Positions 25,164 to 34,121 of a stretch of DNA of 45,286 bases are shown here, piece by piece. The stretch lies in NCBI GenBank assembly GCA_029880265.1, contig JAOUOT010000021.1, positions 1-45,286 of the forward strand, in the 5' to 3' direction. The notes below the pieces were generated by a model. The model was not told the origin of the DNA. It did not search any database and worked only from the letters and a program-made list of their open reading frames with translations. The DNA comes from Spirochaetia bacterium. GTDB lineage: Bacteria > Spirochaetota > Leptospiria > Turneriellales > JAOUOS01. Made by a program: the position numbers and the translations under genes. Position 1 is the first letter of the stretch. Each line of letters opens with the position of its first letter.

Positions 25164-26381
25164 TTATTGACTTTTTAGACTAATTGCCTGCAGGCCATAT
25201 TCATCTTGCAGGGTCATTATATTTCTTAGAGCCGTTATATTTACTATATCTTTTTTTTGATAAAAAGACAATCCTTCTTTTTGAAAAATATAATAATCAT
25301 TTTGTCCCCATAAAATAACAGATTTTTTAATGTTTATCGCTCTATAGTCGTCGATATTTACGGAGTTTTCTCGATATTCCGATAAATTTAGTTCATATTG
25401 AATATTATCGCTAAATATTTTTACCCGATTATCGGGCAGCATAATCAAAACATACTCTTCTTGGTTATAGGCTAAAGGCAGGGTATCTGAATATACTTTG
25501 TCTAGTATATATTCGGATATAATTTCATATTTTATATTTTCATTTTCTTTTTCTGGAAGCAGAAGTTTTGCCGTTAATATTACATCCGTAGTTTTTTCAA
25601 TTACTTTATCTTCATGATCTTTTATTTTCACCGTCATTTCGGCTTGAACGGCAAAATTTTCATTTTCAAAATCACAGCTTATACTTTTTACCGGAACTCC
25701 CAATGAAATTCTATATTTTTTAGGTTTATTTGGAGAGATAAAAACAATATCTCCGTCTAAAAAAACTGCGCATATTTGTAAGGCGAAACTTTTATCATTA
25801 GAAATTTTATAGTCGACTAAAAGCATACCTTCAACGTCTATCAAAGGCTGCAATCCCGGTTTTAGTATATGCGCCCTTGAGTGATCTCCGGCCAAAGCAA
25901 GTATCCATGCTCCCGTAGAAAAACTTTGCAAATAATGGGAGCTTTCTTTTTCAAATAAAAAATCCCCTTTTTCGTCAAAATAATAAACATATCTTCCTAA
26001 TCGCGGGTACCAAATAAAAAAATTCCCGTTAACAGGATAAGTGATAAATCCGTCAGAATTGGGCCAAGATTTCAACGCTCCCTCGGGAAGTTCCGGTTTT
26101 TGAGGCGGCAATAAGAATTTTCTTTTCAGATGAGCGTTTGAGTTTATAGTATAGATTTCATAATTTTCTTTGTTTTCGACATCAAACGTAAAATTAGAAA
26201 AAGAATCTATTTTTTTTGGAGGATATATTGATTTTGATTCTTTAACAATTGAATATCTGAATAATTCTTTTATTTCGACAGATGTATTATATTCTGAAAA
26301 AGGTATATGAATTATAATGTATGATAAAAAAAACGCAGTAAACACAAAAATGGGATGTACAAAATAGCGTAAAAACCTCAT
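25164..26381 (-). CDS. Membrane-anchored protein coupled to XPB helicase, function unknown
   Basis: A 405-residue protein with one N-terminal transmembrane segment (HPIFVFTAFFLSYIIIHIPF, about 8-27), then a mainly beta-strand region. Short segments such as GFITYPVNGNFFIWYP, YVYYFDEKGDFLF and NDYYIFQKEGLSFYQ look like repeated blades of a propeller, but I cannot assign a known domain. Its ATG overlaps the stop of the XPB helicase gene (ATGA, 26378-26381), so it is translated after the helicase. The combination of a DNA helicase with an envelope-anchored partner is unusual, and a role in common is unproven. Confidence 0.65.
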   Translation of the reverse strand: MRFLRYFVHPIFVFTAFFLSYIIIHIPFSEYNTSVEIKELFRYSIVKESKSIYPPKKIDSFSNFTFDVENKENYEIYTINSNAHLKRKFLLPPQKPELPEGALKSWPNSDGFITYPVNGNFFIWYPRLGRYVYYFDEKGDFLFEKESSHYLQSFSTGAWILALAGDHSRAHILKPGLQPLIDVEGMLLVDYKISNDKSFALQICAVFLDGDIVFISPNKPKKYRISLGVPVKSISCDFENENFAVQAEMTVKIKDHEDKVIEKTTDVILTAKLLLPEKENENIKYEIISEYILDKVYSDTLPLAYNQEEYVLIMLPDNRVKIFSDNIQYELNLSEYRENSVNIDDYRAINIKKSVILWGQNDYYIFQKEGLSFYQKKDIVNITALRNIMTLQDEYGLQAISLKSQ

Positions 26382-28123
26382 TTTTTAGTTGAAATTCTTT
26401 TTTCTTTTTCATGCCTTAAGTGCGTAATATATGAACCGAATCTTTCTCTAAATAATTCATATGAAAATATGAAATATTCATAACCCTGTTCGGTTAAAAA
26501 AAGCTGGCGATTATGACTAAATCTTTCTTCAGCCGATTCATTTGTAATAACCGAATAAAATATGGCCTTATTATTGTCGCCCTTGGGTCGCAAAACTCTT
26601 CCTAGTCTTTGGGCCTCTTCCTGACGGCTTCCAAAAGTACCGCTAACCTGAATGGCTATATTAGCGTCTGGCAAGTCAATTGAAAAATTCGCCACTTTTG
26701 ATACAACCAATACAGAAATTTCCTGATTTCTAAATTTGTTATACAGTTCTTCTCTTTCAGGCAGCGTCGTTTTACCTGTAATTAGCGGCAGATTAAATTT
26801 TTTAGCTATTTTACGTAACTGATCTAAATATTGCCCAATTACAAGTATCTGATCTTTTGTGTGCCTTTTCAGCAGCGTTCCAATGACTCTGAGTTTTTCA
26901 GGATTTTCTGACGATAGTCTGAATTTTTCTCTATCATCGGCGACTGAATACATTCCCCTCATCAAAGATCTCATTGGCGTGCGAATTTCAACGCATTCGG
27001 CTTCTGCAATCCATGATTTTTTTTCAAGTTCTTTCCATGGTATATCAATTTTTTTTGGTCCTATAAGCGAAAAAACGTCTTCTTCTAATCCGTCTTCGCG
27101 AACCAAAGTAGCCGTAAGCCCTAAACGCCTTTTGGCCTGAAGTTCGCTTGTCATTCTAAAAACAGGCGCAGGCAAAAGATGAACTTCGTCATAAACAATC
27201 AAACCCCAATTGTTGCTTGAAAATATATGAAAATGAGTAAATTCGCCGCCTTTATTTTTTCTGTGAGTTATTATATTATATGTTGCAATTGTAATGGGCT
27301 TAATTTCTTTTTTATCTCCCGAATATTCGCCAACATCTTCTTTGGGGATATCTGACTTATTTAGTATTTCGTTTTTCCACTGGCGAATTGAAAGGGTGTT
27401 TGTTACCAAAATAAGCGTTTGCGTTCCGACTTCATGCATTGCCCCTAGACCAACAATTGTTTTGCCGGCGCCGCAAGGCAAAACCACCACGCCGGAACCG
27501 CCTTCTAACGAGCCAGAAGCATAAAAGGCCTTAATTGCGTCTAACTGATAGTCTCTAATATGAAATGGCATTCCGTCTGGAGTTGATTTTTTTAGATTAA
27601 ATTTATAAGCGTTACCCGCGTCGTATCCGGCTAAGTCTTCAACAGGAAAACCAAGCTTTATCAAAGCTTGTTTTATATGCCCTCTGAAGTCTTCTTTAAC
27701 ATATAAAGTCTTAGAATTTTTTGGCCCTTCAATAAACGGTTGAACTTTTTTATTTCTGCTTATCTCTTTAATATAATTTTCTTCTTTTGAGGTTAGTACA
27801 AGCGATTTATTCTCGTCCCGTTCTAACTTTAATTTACCGTATCTTGAAATCTGGGTCGCAATCATTGAATTTACAATCTGTGGAACGGGATATTTGGAAT
27901 ATTTATAAAGTATATCAATTATTTTTTCAGATTTAAATTTGCTAGCGGCTGCGTTCCATAGAGAAAGAGGCGTTATTCTGTAAGTATGAAGGTATTCGGG
28001 AGATTTTTCAAGCTCGGCAAAATGTGCGATAGAATCTCTTGCTTCTTCAAATAAAGGGTGATCGACTTCTAAAAGCAGAGTTTTATCTGATTGTACAATT
28101 AACGGTTTTGAATCTGTATCCAT
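26378..28123 (-). CDS. XPB/Ssl2-family DNA helicase
   Basis: A 581-residue superfamily 2 helicase of the XPB type, which exists in some bacteria including spirochaetes and mycobacteria. Residues about 1-180 form an XPB-specific N-terminal region. Walker A is PCGAGKT (217-222); motif II is DEVH; motif III LTATL; later DQILVIGQYLDQL and RQEEAQRLGRVLRPKGD (motif VI). A FHIRDYQLDAIKAF Q-motif-like segment lies at 187-200. The likely role is DNA repair or transcription-coupled unwinding. It is the first gene of a two-gene unit with the membrane-anchored protein, and is divergent from the gene at 28347. Confidence 0.9.
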   Translation of the reverse strand: MDTDSKPLIVQSDKTLLLEVDHPLFEEARDSIAHFAELEKSPEYLHTYRITPLSLWNAAASKFKSEKIIDILYKYSKYPVPQIVNSMIATQISRYGKLKLERDENKSLVLTSKEENYIKEISRNKKVQPFIEGPKNSKTLYVKEDFRGHIKQALIKLGFPVEDLAGYDAGNAYKFNLKKSTPDGMPFHIRDYQLDAIKAFYASGSLEGGSGVVVLPCGAGKTIVGLGAMHEVGTQTLILVTNTLSIRQWKNEILNKSDIPKEDVGEYSGDKKEIKPITIATYNIITHRKNKGGEFTHFHIFSSNNWGLIVYDEVHLLPAPVFRMTSELQAKRRLGLTATLVREDGLEEDVFSLIGPKKIDIPWKELEKKSWIAEAECVEIRTPMRSLMRGMYSVADDREKFRLSSENPEKLRVIGTLLKRHTKDQILVIGQYLDQLRKIAKKFNLPLITGKTTLPEREELYNKFRNQEISVLVVSKVANFSIDLPDANIAIQVSGTFGSRQEEAQRLGRVLRPKGDNNKAIFYSVITNESAEERFSHNRQLFLTEQGYEYFIFSYELFRERFGSYITHLRHEKEKRISTKK

Positions 28124-28305
28124 TTTTATGAAATTGATTTGCTCTGTCTAAAACAACAATTTACTCAGGTTGTCCAGCATTATTTAATTTCAATTTGATT
28201 TTTAAGAAATTGTATGCTTATAATTAGCAGGGCGGTCTAGGCTCTATGACCATAAATCTTAAAACGGGCCGTCATTTTATAAAATGAATGAAATGTATTG
28301 ACATA

Positions 28306-28334
28306 TTGAAGCAGACAAATGAGTTGTCTTATAA
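28306..28334 (+). promoter_or_regulatory. Candidate sigma70-type promoter
   Basis: TTGAAG (28306-28311) and TTATAA (28329-28334) are separated by 17 bp and lie just before the gene at 28347, giving a very short leader. A second TTGACA at 28298-28303 is too far from the -10 to pair with it. No conserved operator is seen. Confidence 0.4.
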
Positions 28335-28346
28335 AGGCATCAATAA

Positions 28347-29354
28347 ATGACAATTGAAGAAAATAATTCATCTAACAACGAAACAGAAAATCAAATGTCG
28401 CAAAGCGAAGAAGAAAGCAAGATTGTCTTAAAGGCAATTAAGGGCAGGTTTCATGCTCCCAAAGAACAATACTATGGTATATCTCTTTTCATGATCAATA
28501 ACGATTTAAAGCATATTGATTCGGCGTCTACAGTTGTTTCGGGATATTCAGAAATATACAATATATCGCTTCTTGACGGGTGGAAGGCCCTTGAAGAAAA
28601 AATTCAAAAGGTGAGATACGAGGGACAATATGCGAAAGCCGTTACAAACGATTTGCAGGATAATTTTAAATACTTGATATTAGACTCTGATTTTTCAAAT
28701 GAATTTATCGAAAATGTACTTAAAGACAATAAAATTGAAATATTAGAAATGTTAAAAGAAAAAATTCAAAAGTCAATTCATGACGAAAACTTAAAACTTG
28801 AAATTGAACTTGAGAATATTACCCAAAAAGATTTAAATACGAAACCTAATGACGATGAATCAAACGAATCTTCAGACGATTCAGAAGGGGTCTTTTTAAA
28901 TGTAAATCTTGTTTTGGCCCCCGTTAACGGTAAACTTGTTAACGATTTAAAAACCGGCGAAACTATAATGGTTCGTATTGTTCCCGATAACGATAAAGCA
29001 AATTATTATATAGATTTGTTAAAGTTAAGAAAAGAGAAAGGCATTATGCCTGCGCCTGCTAAAATATTAAAAATAGAGTCTTCCAGCAAGGGAATAAGAC
29101 TATTACTAAACCTTACAGACGGCGTCTATGCTAATGTTCTTGAAGAAGAAAAAGTTTTGGTACGTATATATGACCCTGTAAAAGATAATCCCAATGAAAA
29201 TCAAAAATCTAAAGAAAAAGAAACCCCAAAAGAACAGGAAAAGGTATTTAAGAATACAAAGAAAAAAGAGAAATCAGTAATCCCTTTTATTTTGGGGAGC
29301 GCTTTTATTTTAATCTTACTTATATTAATGCTCACTTACGTTTTATCGATGTAA
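28347..29354 (+). CDS. C-terminally anchored protein of unknown function
   Basis: A 335-residue protein whose only hydrophobic segment is at the extreme C-terminus (IPFILGSAFILILLILMLTY, about 311-332), so it is a tail-anchored type with the bulk in the cytoplasm. The first 25 residues are Asn/Glu/Ser-rich. The region about 180-280 has two related strands (LVLAPVNGKLVNDLKTGETIMVRIVP and LNLTDGVYANVLEEEKVLVRIYDP), suggesting an internal duplication of a small beta domain. A charged Lys/Glu linker precedes the membrane segment. It is followed after 21 bp by a small membrane protein gene. I do not recognise the family. Confidence 0.65.
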   Translation: MTIEENNSSNNETENQMSQSEEESKIVLKAIKGRFHAPKEQYYGISLFMINNDLKHIDSASTVVSGYSEIYNISLLDGWKALEEKIQKVRYEGQYAKAVTNDLQDNFKYLILDSDFSNEFIENVLKDNKIEILEMLKEKIQKSIHDENLKLEIELENITQKDLNTKPNDDESNESSDDSEGVFLNVNLVLAPVNGKLVNDLKTGETIMVRIVPDNDKANYYIDLLKLRKEKGIMPAPAKILKIESSSKGIRLLLNLTDGVYANVLEEEKVLVRIYDPVKDNPNENQKSKEKETPKEQEKVFKNTKKKEKSVIPFILGSAFILILLILMLTYVLSM

Positions 29355-29375
29355 GCATAAGAATTAAATCGAGAT

Positions 29376-29774
29376 ATGAGAATCTTTTTAAATAAGATTA
29401 AATACATTCTAGGAGCGTATTCTGTTCTTCTTTTTTTTGGTTTGCTTGTATCAAGCCTGATTATAAACCCCATTGTAATATATCAAATTAAAAATCCTTT
29501 TATTTTTGTATATGTTTTTTTAAGTTTATTTATAGTGGTGAAAACCATTGTTTTTTTGCTTTATATTCAAAAAAATATCTCTGTTCAACTTAAAGACGAT
29601 TCATTAAAAAATGAGAAGCTAATCATATTTAAAAACCTTATCTACGAAGTGATAAAATCATTAAAAACTAAATTGAAAAATTTTAGTATCTTTCTTTTAT
29701 ATCTTATTATACTGGCAATATTCGTTTTCATAACCGTAGTTATCTATTATCTGAATAAAAATACAATAAACTAA
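29376..29774 (+). CDS. Small integral membrane protein
   Basis: A 132-residue protein with three hydrophobic segments (about 12-33, 40-62, 100-124) joined by a basic loop with IQKNISVQLK. There are no catalytic motifs. It sits between the tail-anchored protein and the permease, 21 and 7 bp away, so the three are probably one operon. Function unknown. Confidence 0.65.
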   Translation: MRIFLNKIKYILGAYSVLLFFGLLVSSLIINPIVIYQIKNPFIFVYVFLSLFIVVKTIVFLLYIQKNISVQLKDDSLKNEKLIIFKNLIYEVIKSLKTKLKNFSIFLLYLIILAIFVFITVVIYYLNKNTIN

Positions 29775-29781
29775 AGTATCG

Positions 29782-31401
29782 ATGAGAAAAAAACTTTTTA
29801 CAAAAGGCGATTTAAACGCTTTTTTTGCTCTTTTTTTAGATAATCTGGTAAATCTGGTGATTTTAACGGGAATATTAGCCGGAGTTTTTGGTTTTCCCTT
29901 AGAAATTATTATGACTAAAATGATTCCGGGAACGGCCATGGGCGTTTTCATAGGCAATATCATTTATTCGCATATGGCCTATAAACTTTATTTAAAAACA
30001 GGGAATGAAAATATAACCGCTATACCCTTAGGGCTAGACACTCCTTCTACAATCGGCATTGCGTTTGCAATTTTAGGGCCTTCATTTCTGACATTTCAGC
30101 AGCATCTGGCGCCACATGAAGCCGCTTTAAAATCATGGCATGTTGGTATGTCTGTTATGATTTTGATGGGATCTTTAAAAATTGCGGCATCGTTTATAGG
30201 GCCTAAAATTCAAAAGATCGTGCCAGAAGCGGGGCTTTTAGGTTCGCTAGCGGGCATAGGTCTGGTCTTTTTAGCGGGTAATCATATGATTCAAATTATG
30301 CAGGCTCCTTTTGTCGGTCTTGCCTCGCTTATTATCATAATGATAACGTTAATCGCAAAATATAAACTCCCGTATAGGCTTCCCGGGGCCGCTGTTTCTG
30401 TTTTGGCCGGTACAATTATTTTTTATATAATGGGAGCATTTGGCATTATGGGAACCGAAATACCGCAGCTTAAAATTACTGAATTTGCATTGCCTGTGCC
30501 AAATCATGAGGGTTTTACTGCATTATTGGAACATGGTTCAAAATACTGGCTGCTGGCTCTTCCGTTTGGGTTATTAACCGTTGTTGGCGGCATTAACGTT
30601 ACTGAAAGCGCTCGCGTGGCGGGAGATAATTATAACACAAGAGATATTCTATTAACAGAGGCATTTGCAACCCTTATCGCGGGCATTTTTGGCGGCGTTA
30701 GTCAAACAACGCCATATATAGGACATTCGGCCTATAAGAAGATGGGAGCGCGGGCCGGATATACATTTTTTACAGGCATTTTAATTGGCTTAGGCGGTAT
30801 TTTAGGTCTTTTAGCCCTTATGGTAAAGCTCATTCCCGAAGCCGCTTTCTACCCTATTTTGGTTTTTATCGGCCTTGAAATAACTTCTTTGGCTTATCAA
30901 ATGAGTCCCGTTCAGCATAATATGGCCGTAAGTTTTTCGTTTATTCCGACAATTTTATATTTTGTTTATATTAAAGTAAAAGGTTTATATGAAAATATTT
31001 TAATTAGCCAAACGAAAATTATATCGCAGCTTCCCCAAAATACTGAATCTGTTAAAGTAATGATTGATTCTTTGATTCCCCTAAGCGTCTCATATGAATA
31101 TCCATATTTACAAGCTGTTTCACAGGGGTTTATTATAACATCTATGATATGGGGTTCCATTTTGGCCTTTATAATTGATAGAAATATTAAAAATGCCGCA
31201 ATTACCTGTTTTATAGCGGCTGTTTTTTCTTTTTTTGGATTTATTCACTCGGCAACCTCTACGGGAGAGATTTATCTTCCATGGATCTTAAATGACCCGA
31301 ATCTTATACCTTACAAGTTTTCTTTAAGTTATCTTTTTGCGGCTTTTCTACTCATGTCTTCGAGAAAGTTATTAATAAAATCAAATGCAGATCATATCTG
31401 A
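29782..31401 (+). CDS. NCS2-type (xanthine/uracil-family) permease-like membrane protein
   Basis: A 539-residue protein with about 12-14 hydrophobic segments. Regions matching nucleobase/ascorbate transporters include FALFLDNLVNLVILTGI, TAIPLGLDTPSTIGIAFAIL, GLLGSLAGIGLVFLAG, RLPGAAVSVLAGTI, VVGGINVTESARVAGDNY, and IAGIFGGVSQTTPYIGHSAYKKMGARAG. The last two fit the substrate-binding helices of NCS2 transporters, and Gln/Thr in SQTTPY lies where binding residues are expected. The substrate (purine, uracil or another) cannot be read off. The ribF start lies inside its last 17 bp. Confidence 0.7.
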   Translation: MRKKLFTKGDLNAFFALFLDNLVNLVILTGILAGVFGFPLEIIMTKMIPGTAMGVFIGNIIYSHMAYKLYLKTGNENITAIPLGLDTPSTIGIAFAILGPSFLTFQQHLAPHEAALKSWHVGMSVMILMGSLKIAASFIGPKIQKIVPEAGLLGSLAGIGLVFLAGNHMIQIMQAPFVGLASLIIIMITLIAKYKLPYRLPGAAVSVLAGTIIFYIMGAFGIMGTEIPQLKITEFALPVPNHEGFTALLEHGSKYWLLALPFGLLTVVGGINVTESARVAGDNYNTRDILLTEAFATLIAGIFGGVSQTTPYIGHSAYKKMGARAGYTFFTGILIGLGGILGLLALMVKLIPEAAFYPILVFIGLEITSLAYQMSPVQHNMAVSFSFIPTILYFVYIKVKGLYENILISQTKIISQLPQNTESVKVMIDSLIPLSVSYEYPYLQAVSQGFIITSMIWGSILAFIIDRNIKNAAITCFIAAVFSFFGFIHSATSTGEIYLPWILNDPNLIPYKFSLSYLFAAFLLMSSRKLLIKSNADHI

Positions 31402-32311
31402 CCTAGAGGGCTTTTCGCCAAACTGGAAATCTTGCGCTTTAACTTTAGGCGATTTTGACGGTTTTCACCAGGGTCACAGAGCTCTGATATCAAGAATGAT
31501 AGCAATTTCAAAGGAGAACAAGGTTCCAGCTGTGCTTCTTACTTATGATCCATCGCCCAAAAAGGTACTGCAAAAACTAAAATTTGATACGCAAATTTAT
31601 ACGCGCGAAGAAAAAATAATATTGCTTCAGAATTTTCTTTTAAGGGCGTCAGTTTTTCTTCCGTTTAGCAAGCGTTTAAGCTTAATATCGGCCGCCGATT
31701 TTTTAGAAAATATTTTATTAGATTCGCTTCATGCTAAATATATACTAGTCGGATATGATCATCATTTCGGACACAACCGAAAAGGAAATTTTGAATATCT
31801 TCTAAAAGAATCAAAAAAGTACAAATTCAAAACCGAAACCATAAAACCCATGAACTACAAAAGCATGCCCATCTCGTCTAGCTTGATAAGAAATTTTTTG
31901 AAAAATGGAGAGATTGAAAAAGCAAATATTTTATTACAGGCTCCATTTTTCATCATGAGTACGGTTATTGTGGGCAAGCAAAGAGGTCTTGGAATTCCTA
32001 CGGCGAATCTACATATTTCTCCGGAAAAATTACTGCCTAAGGAAGGCGTGTACCAAGGCGTTGTCTTATACGGAGGAAAAAAATATAAAGCTGTTGTAAA
32101 TATAGGCTTTAACCCAACCTTTTCGAATATTGACCTTTCCATTGAAGCGCACATTATAGATTTTAGCGAAAATATATATGGTCAAACAATTCAGTTATAT
32201 TTCTTAAAACGCCTAAGAGAAGAAAAAAAATTTATAAATCTTAGTTCTTTAAAATCTCAGATAGAAGACGATATTAAGCGCGCTAAAACCATGAATATTG
32301 ATATGTTTTGA
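31385..32311 (+). CDS. ribF: Bifunctional riboflavin kinase / FAD synthetase RibF
   Basis: RibF phosphorylates riboflavin to FMN and adenylates FMN to FAD. The N-terminal adenylyltransferase half has LTLGDFDGFHQGHRALI (HxGH-type site), VGYDHHFGHNRKGNFE and ISSSLIRNFLKNGEIEKA. The C-terminal kinase half has GKQRGLGIPTANLHI, GVYQGVVLYG, AVVNIGFNPTF, and EAHIIDFSENIYGQTIQLYFLKRLREE. Length 308 is normal. The start overlaps the permease gene by 17 bp, so translation is probably coupled. The stop is TGA, showing that TGA terminates here. Confidence 0.95.
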   Translation: MQIISDLEGFSPNWKSCALTLGDFDGFHQGHRALISRMIAISKENKVPAVLLTYDPSPKKVLQKLKFDTQIYTREEKIILLQNFLLRASVFLPFSKRLSLISAADFLENILLDSLHAKYILVGYDHHFGHNRKGNFEYLLKESKKYKFKTETIKPMNYKSMPISSSLIRNFLKNGEIEKANILLQAPFFIMSTVIVGKQRGLGIPTANLHISPEKLLPKEGVYQGVVLYGGKKYKAVVNIGFNPTFSNIDLSIEAHIIDFSENIYGQTIQLYFLKRLREEKKFINLSSLKSQIEDDIKRAKTMNIDMF

Positions 32312-32396
32312 ACATTTATATTTTCTTTTTTTTTTTAGATTGGTTTACGCATGGGTAAATAACTTAAAAAAAAATCAGTTTTACCGATAATTTACC

Positions 32397-32612
32397 ATGA
32401 ACTTAATTATTGATAAAAAAGAAAACGAAACAAATGTCAAAAAACGAAAAGACAGTTTTTCAGAAATCATTAATCACAAATCAAACTTCAACGTCTTACC
32501 ATGCGAAGGAATATATAAATTATCCTCTGAGACAGATAATATTACCTATAGTTTTTGCGATTCAGATTACTGGAATTGTCCCAATAAAAAATGCATAATG
32601 CATTTAGTTTGA
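32397..32612 (+). CDS. Small Cys-containing protein, hypothetical
   Basis: A 71-residue reading frame after a long A/T-rich leader. The C-terminus has a compact Cys/aromatic segment (FCDSDYWNCPNKKCIMH) and an earlier Cys in VLPCEGIY, four Cys in all, which could bind a metal. The N-terminus is charged (KKENETNVKKRKD). The competing frame at 32410 is poorer and lacks this pattern. No Shine-Dalgarno is visible. It may be a real small protein or a chance frame; I lean to real because of the Cys pattern. Confidence 0.45.
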   Translation: MNLIIDKKENETNVKKRKDSFSEIINHKSNFNVLPCEGIYKLSSETDNITYSFCDSDYWNCPNKKCIMHLV

Positions 32613-32613
32613 C

Positions 32614-32632
32614 GCAAAAATCAGTTTTTTGC
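32614..32632. terminator. Short hairpin between convergent genes
   Basis: GCAAAAA (32614-32620) and TTTTTGC (32626-32632) form a 7-bp stem around TCAGT. It straddles the gap between the small plus-strand gene and the end of the minus-strand HAMP gene. Weak but suitably placed. Confidence 0.4.
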
Positions 32633-34105
32633 CGAGATGACGCTCACGATTCCCGTAATATCGCTGTCGCCTGAAATTGAATTTAACTGAGAAGAAACTG
32701 AATTTAAAATATCGAGAAGCGTATGCTTTGAAGAGCTGCCGCTATTTAATATATCAAATGATTCTATCGGGTTAGAAATATTTTTTTTAATTAATTTCAA
32801 TGCCTGCGGACAAATTAAAACAATTTCAGTATCGTTTTTTATCGGTATACTTTCAATCTCAGAAAAATTTGCAGAAAAATGCTCGTTGCCTGTAATGATT
32901 TTATTTAATTTTCTTTTTTTATCTATTTCAAATAAATCAATATTGCCGGTTTTAAAAAATCCCCCCTTTTTTGCTTTAAAATCAAGTCTTCCCAGAAGCA
33001 TTGATGGCGCAAATTGAGTTAGGCCCCTGAATTCTTTATGTATTGCTTTTGCAATTTTATCTTGTTCAACTCCTTCACGCGTCATCACATAAAAAAGTTC
33101 TTGAATACGATGCTTCCAAATAGTAGATTCAATCGATAAAGTTTCAAAGTGACCCAGTAAAAAATCGCAAAACCCATTATTAGAATTCGCCGCAAAAAAA
33201 CTTTCTAAATTTGCCGAAGGATCTTTTGGGTATAATAATATTTCGACATTTTGCATTTTAGTAAAAGGTTTTTCAAATAGTTTGCTTTGAAGGTATCTTA
33301 TGATATCTTCTTCATTTTCAATAGATTTACTCTGCTCATGCCGAGATGATTTCAAGCCTTTATTTTTTTGATTGATTATTTCAGTAAAATAATCGGTAAG
33401 CATTCCTACTTCATCTTCGCTCTTCGACTTTATATTTGGTTTAATTCCATGATTTATATAGTTTTCGGCTCCATATAAGAGTCTGGCAAGAGACCTGTTA
33501 ATGCGTCTTGTAAATATTAACGAAGAAATAAAAACAAGAAATGAAACAATAAAGGCTATCAAATAAAGGCTGATAACAATTTGATTTATTTTGTTATTTT
33601 TGAATTTTTCCGTTGAAACAAAAAGTTGATATCCTTTATTTTTGATATTGAAAGAAAAAAACAATTCAACATTGTTGTTTAAGAGATTTATATTGTTTTC
33701 TTTGAATATGTTTTGCTTATTTGTTAACAACCTTTCAATATCTTCAATATCTTTAAATTTTGTTTTTTTATTAACCATGGCTTTTTTAATCATATTTTGA
33801 ATTTCAGGATTATTATGAAATACAGGTTGATTATCTGCCCATAAAATAATCATAGAACTTTCGGGAAAATCAAGCGATTGCACAAAATATTTAAAAGTTT
33901 TTAAAGAATTATCAGATTCAAGAGATTTTGCGAAAGATTTTTCCCAAAATAATGTTTGACTACGCCAAAAGTTATATAATAATTGAGTCTCTGATTTTTT
34001 AAGATATTGATGTACAATTACAGTAAAAGTCAGAGTAGAAATTAAAGTTATGACAAAAACGATTACTGATGTTTTTAACCCTAATGTAAGATTTTTCCAT
34101 TTCAT
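32621..34105 (-). CDS. Two-pass HAMP protein with degenerate PP2C/SpoIIE-like domain
   Basis: A 494-residue protein. Transmembrane segments at about 12-33 and 175-198 flank a periplasmic sensor-like region; HAMP-like sequence follows (FTRRINRSLARLLYG, EDEVGMLTDYF, 198-250). The rest resembles RsbU/SpoIIE phosphatases (VEILLYPKDPSAN, then NGFCDFLLGHFETL, 308-322). The GGDxxD and GDxxGHG metal-binding motifs of active PP2C enzymes are not intact, so catalysis is doubtful. The C-terminus (about 470-494) has a Ser-rich segment followed by DITGIVSVISAKN. It lies 16 bp after tatC on the same strand. A signalling or scaffold role is inferred; the fold assignment is tentative. Confidence 0.6.
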   Translation of the reverse strand: MKWKNLTLGLKTSVIVFVITLISTLTFTVIVHQYLKKSETQLLYNFWRSQTLFWEKSFAKSLESDNSLKTFKYFVQSLDFPESSMIILWADNQPVFHNNPEIQNMIKKAMVNKKTKFKDIEDIERLLTNKQNIFKENNINLLNNNVELFFSFNIKNKGYQLFVSTEKFKNNKINQIVISLYLIAFIVSFLVFISSLIFTRRINRSLARLLYGAENYINHGIKPNIKSKSEDEVGMLTDYFTEIINQKNKGLKSSRHEQSKSIENEEDIIRYLQSKLFEKPFTKMQNVEILLYPKDPSANLESFFAANSNNGFCDFLLGHFETLSIESTIWKHRIQELFYVMTREGVEQDKIAKAIHKEFRGLTQFAPSMLLGRLDFKAKKGGFFKTGNIDLFEIDKKRKLNKIITGNEHFSANFSEIESIPIKNDTEIVLICPQALKLIKKNISNPIESFDILNSGSSSKHTLLDILNSVSSQLNSISGDSDITGIVSVISAKN

Positions 34106-34121
34106 TTAATTTGAATTGAAG

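Noticed and set aside
28124..28346. Possible non-coding RNA in the divergent gap
   Set aside because: No stable GC-rich stem or known RNA motif could be found by eye.
32410..32598. Second frame in the small gene after ribF
   Set aside because: Overlaps the four-Cys frame, which has a more protein-like pattern.
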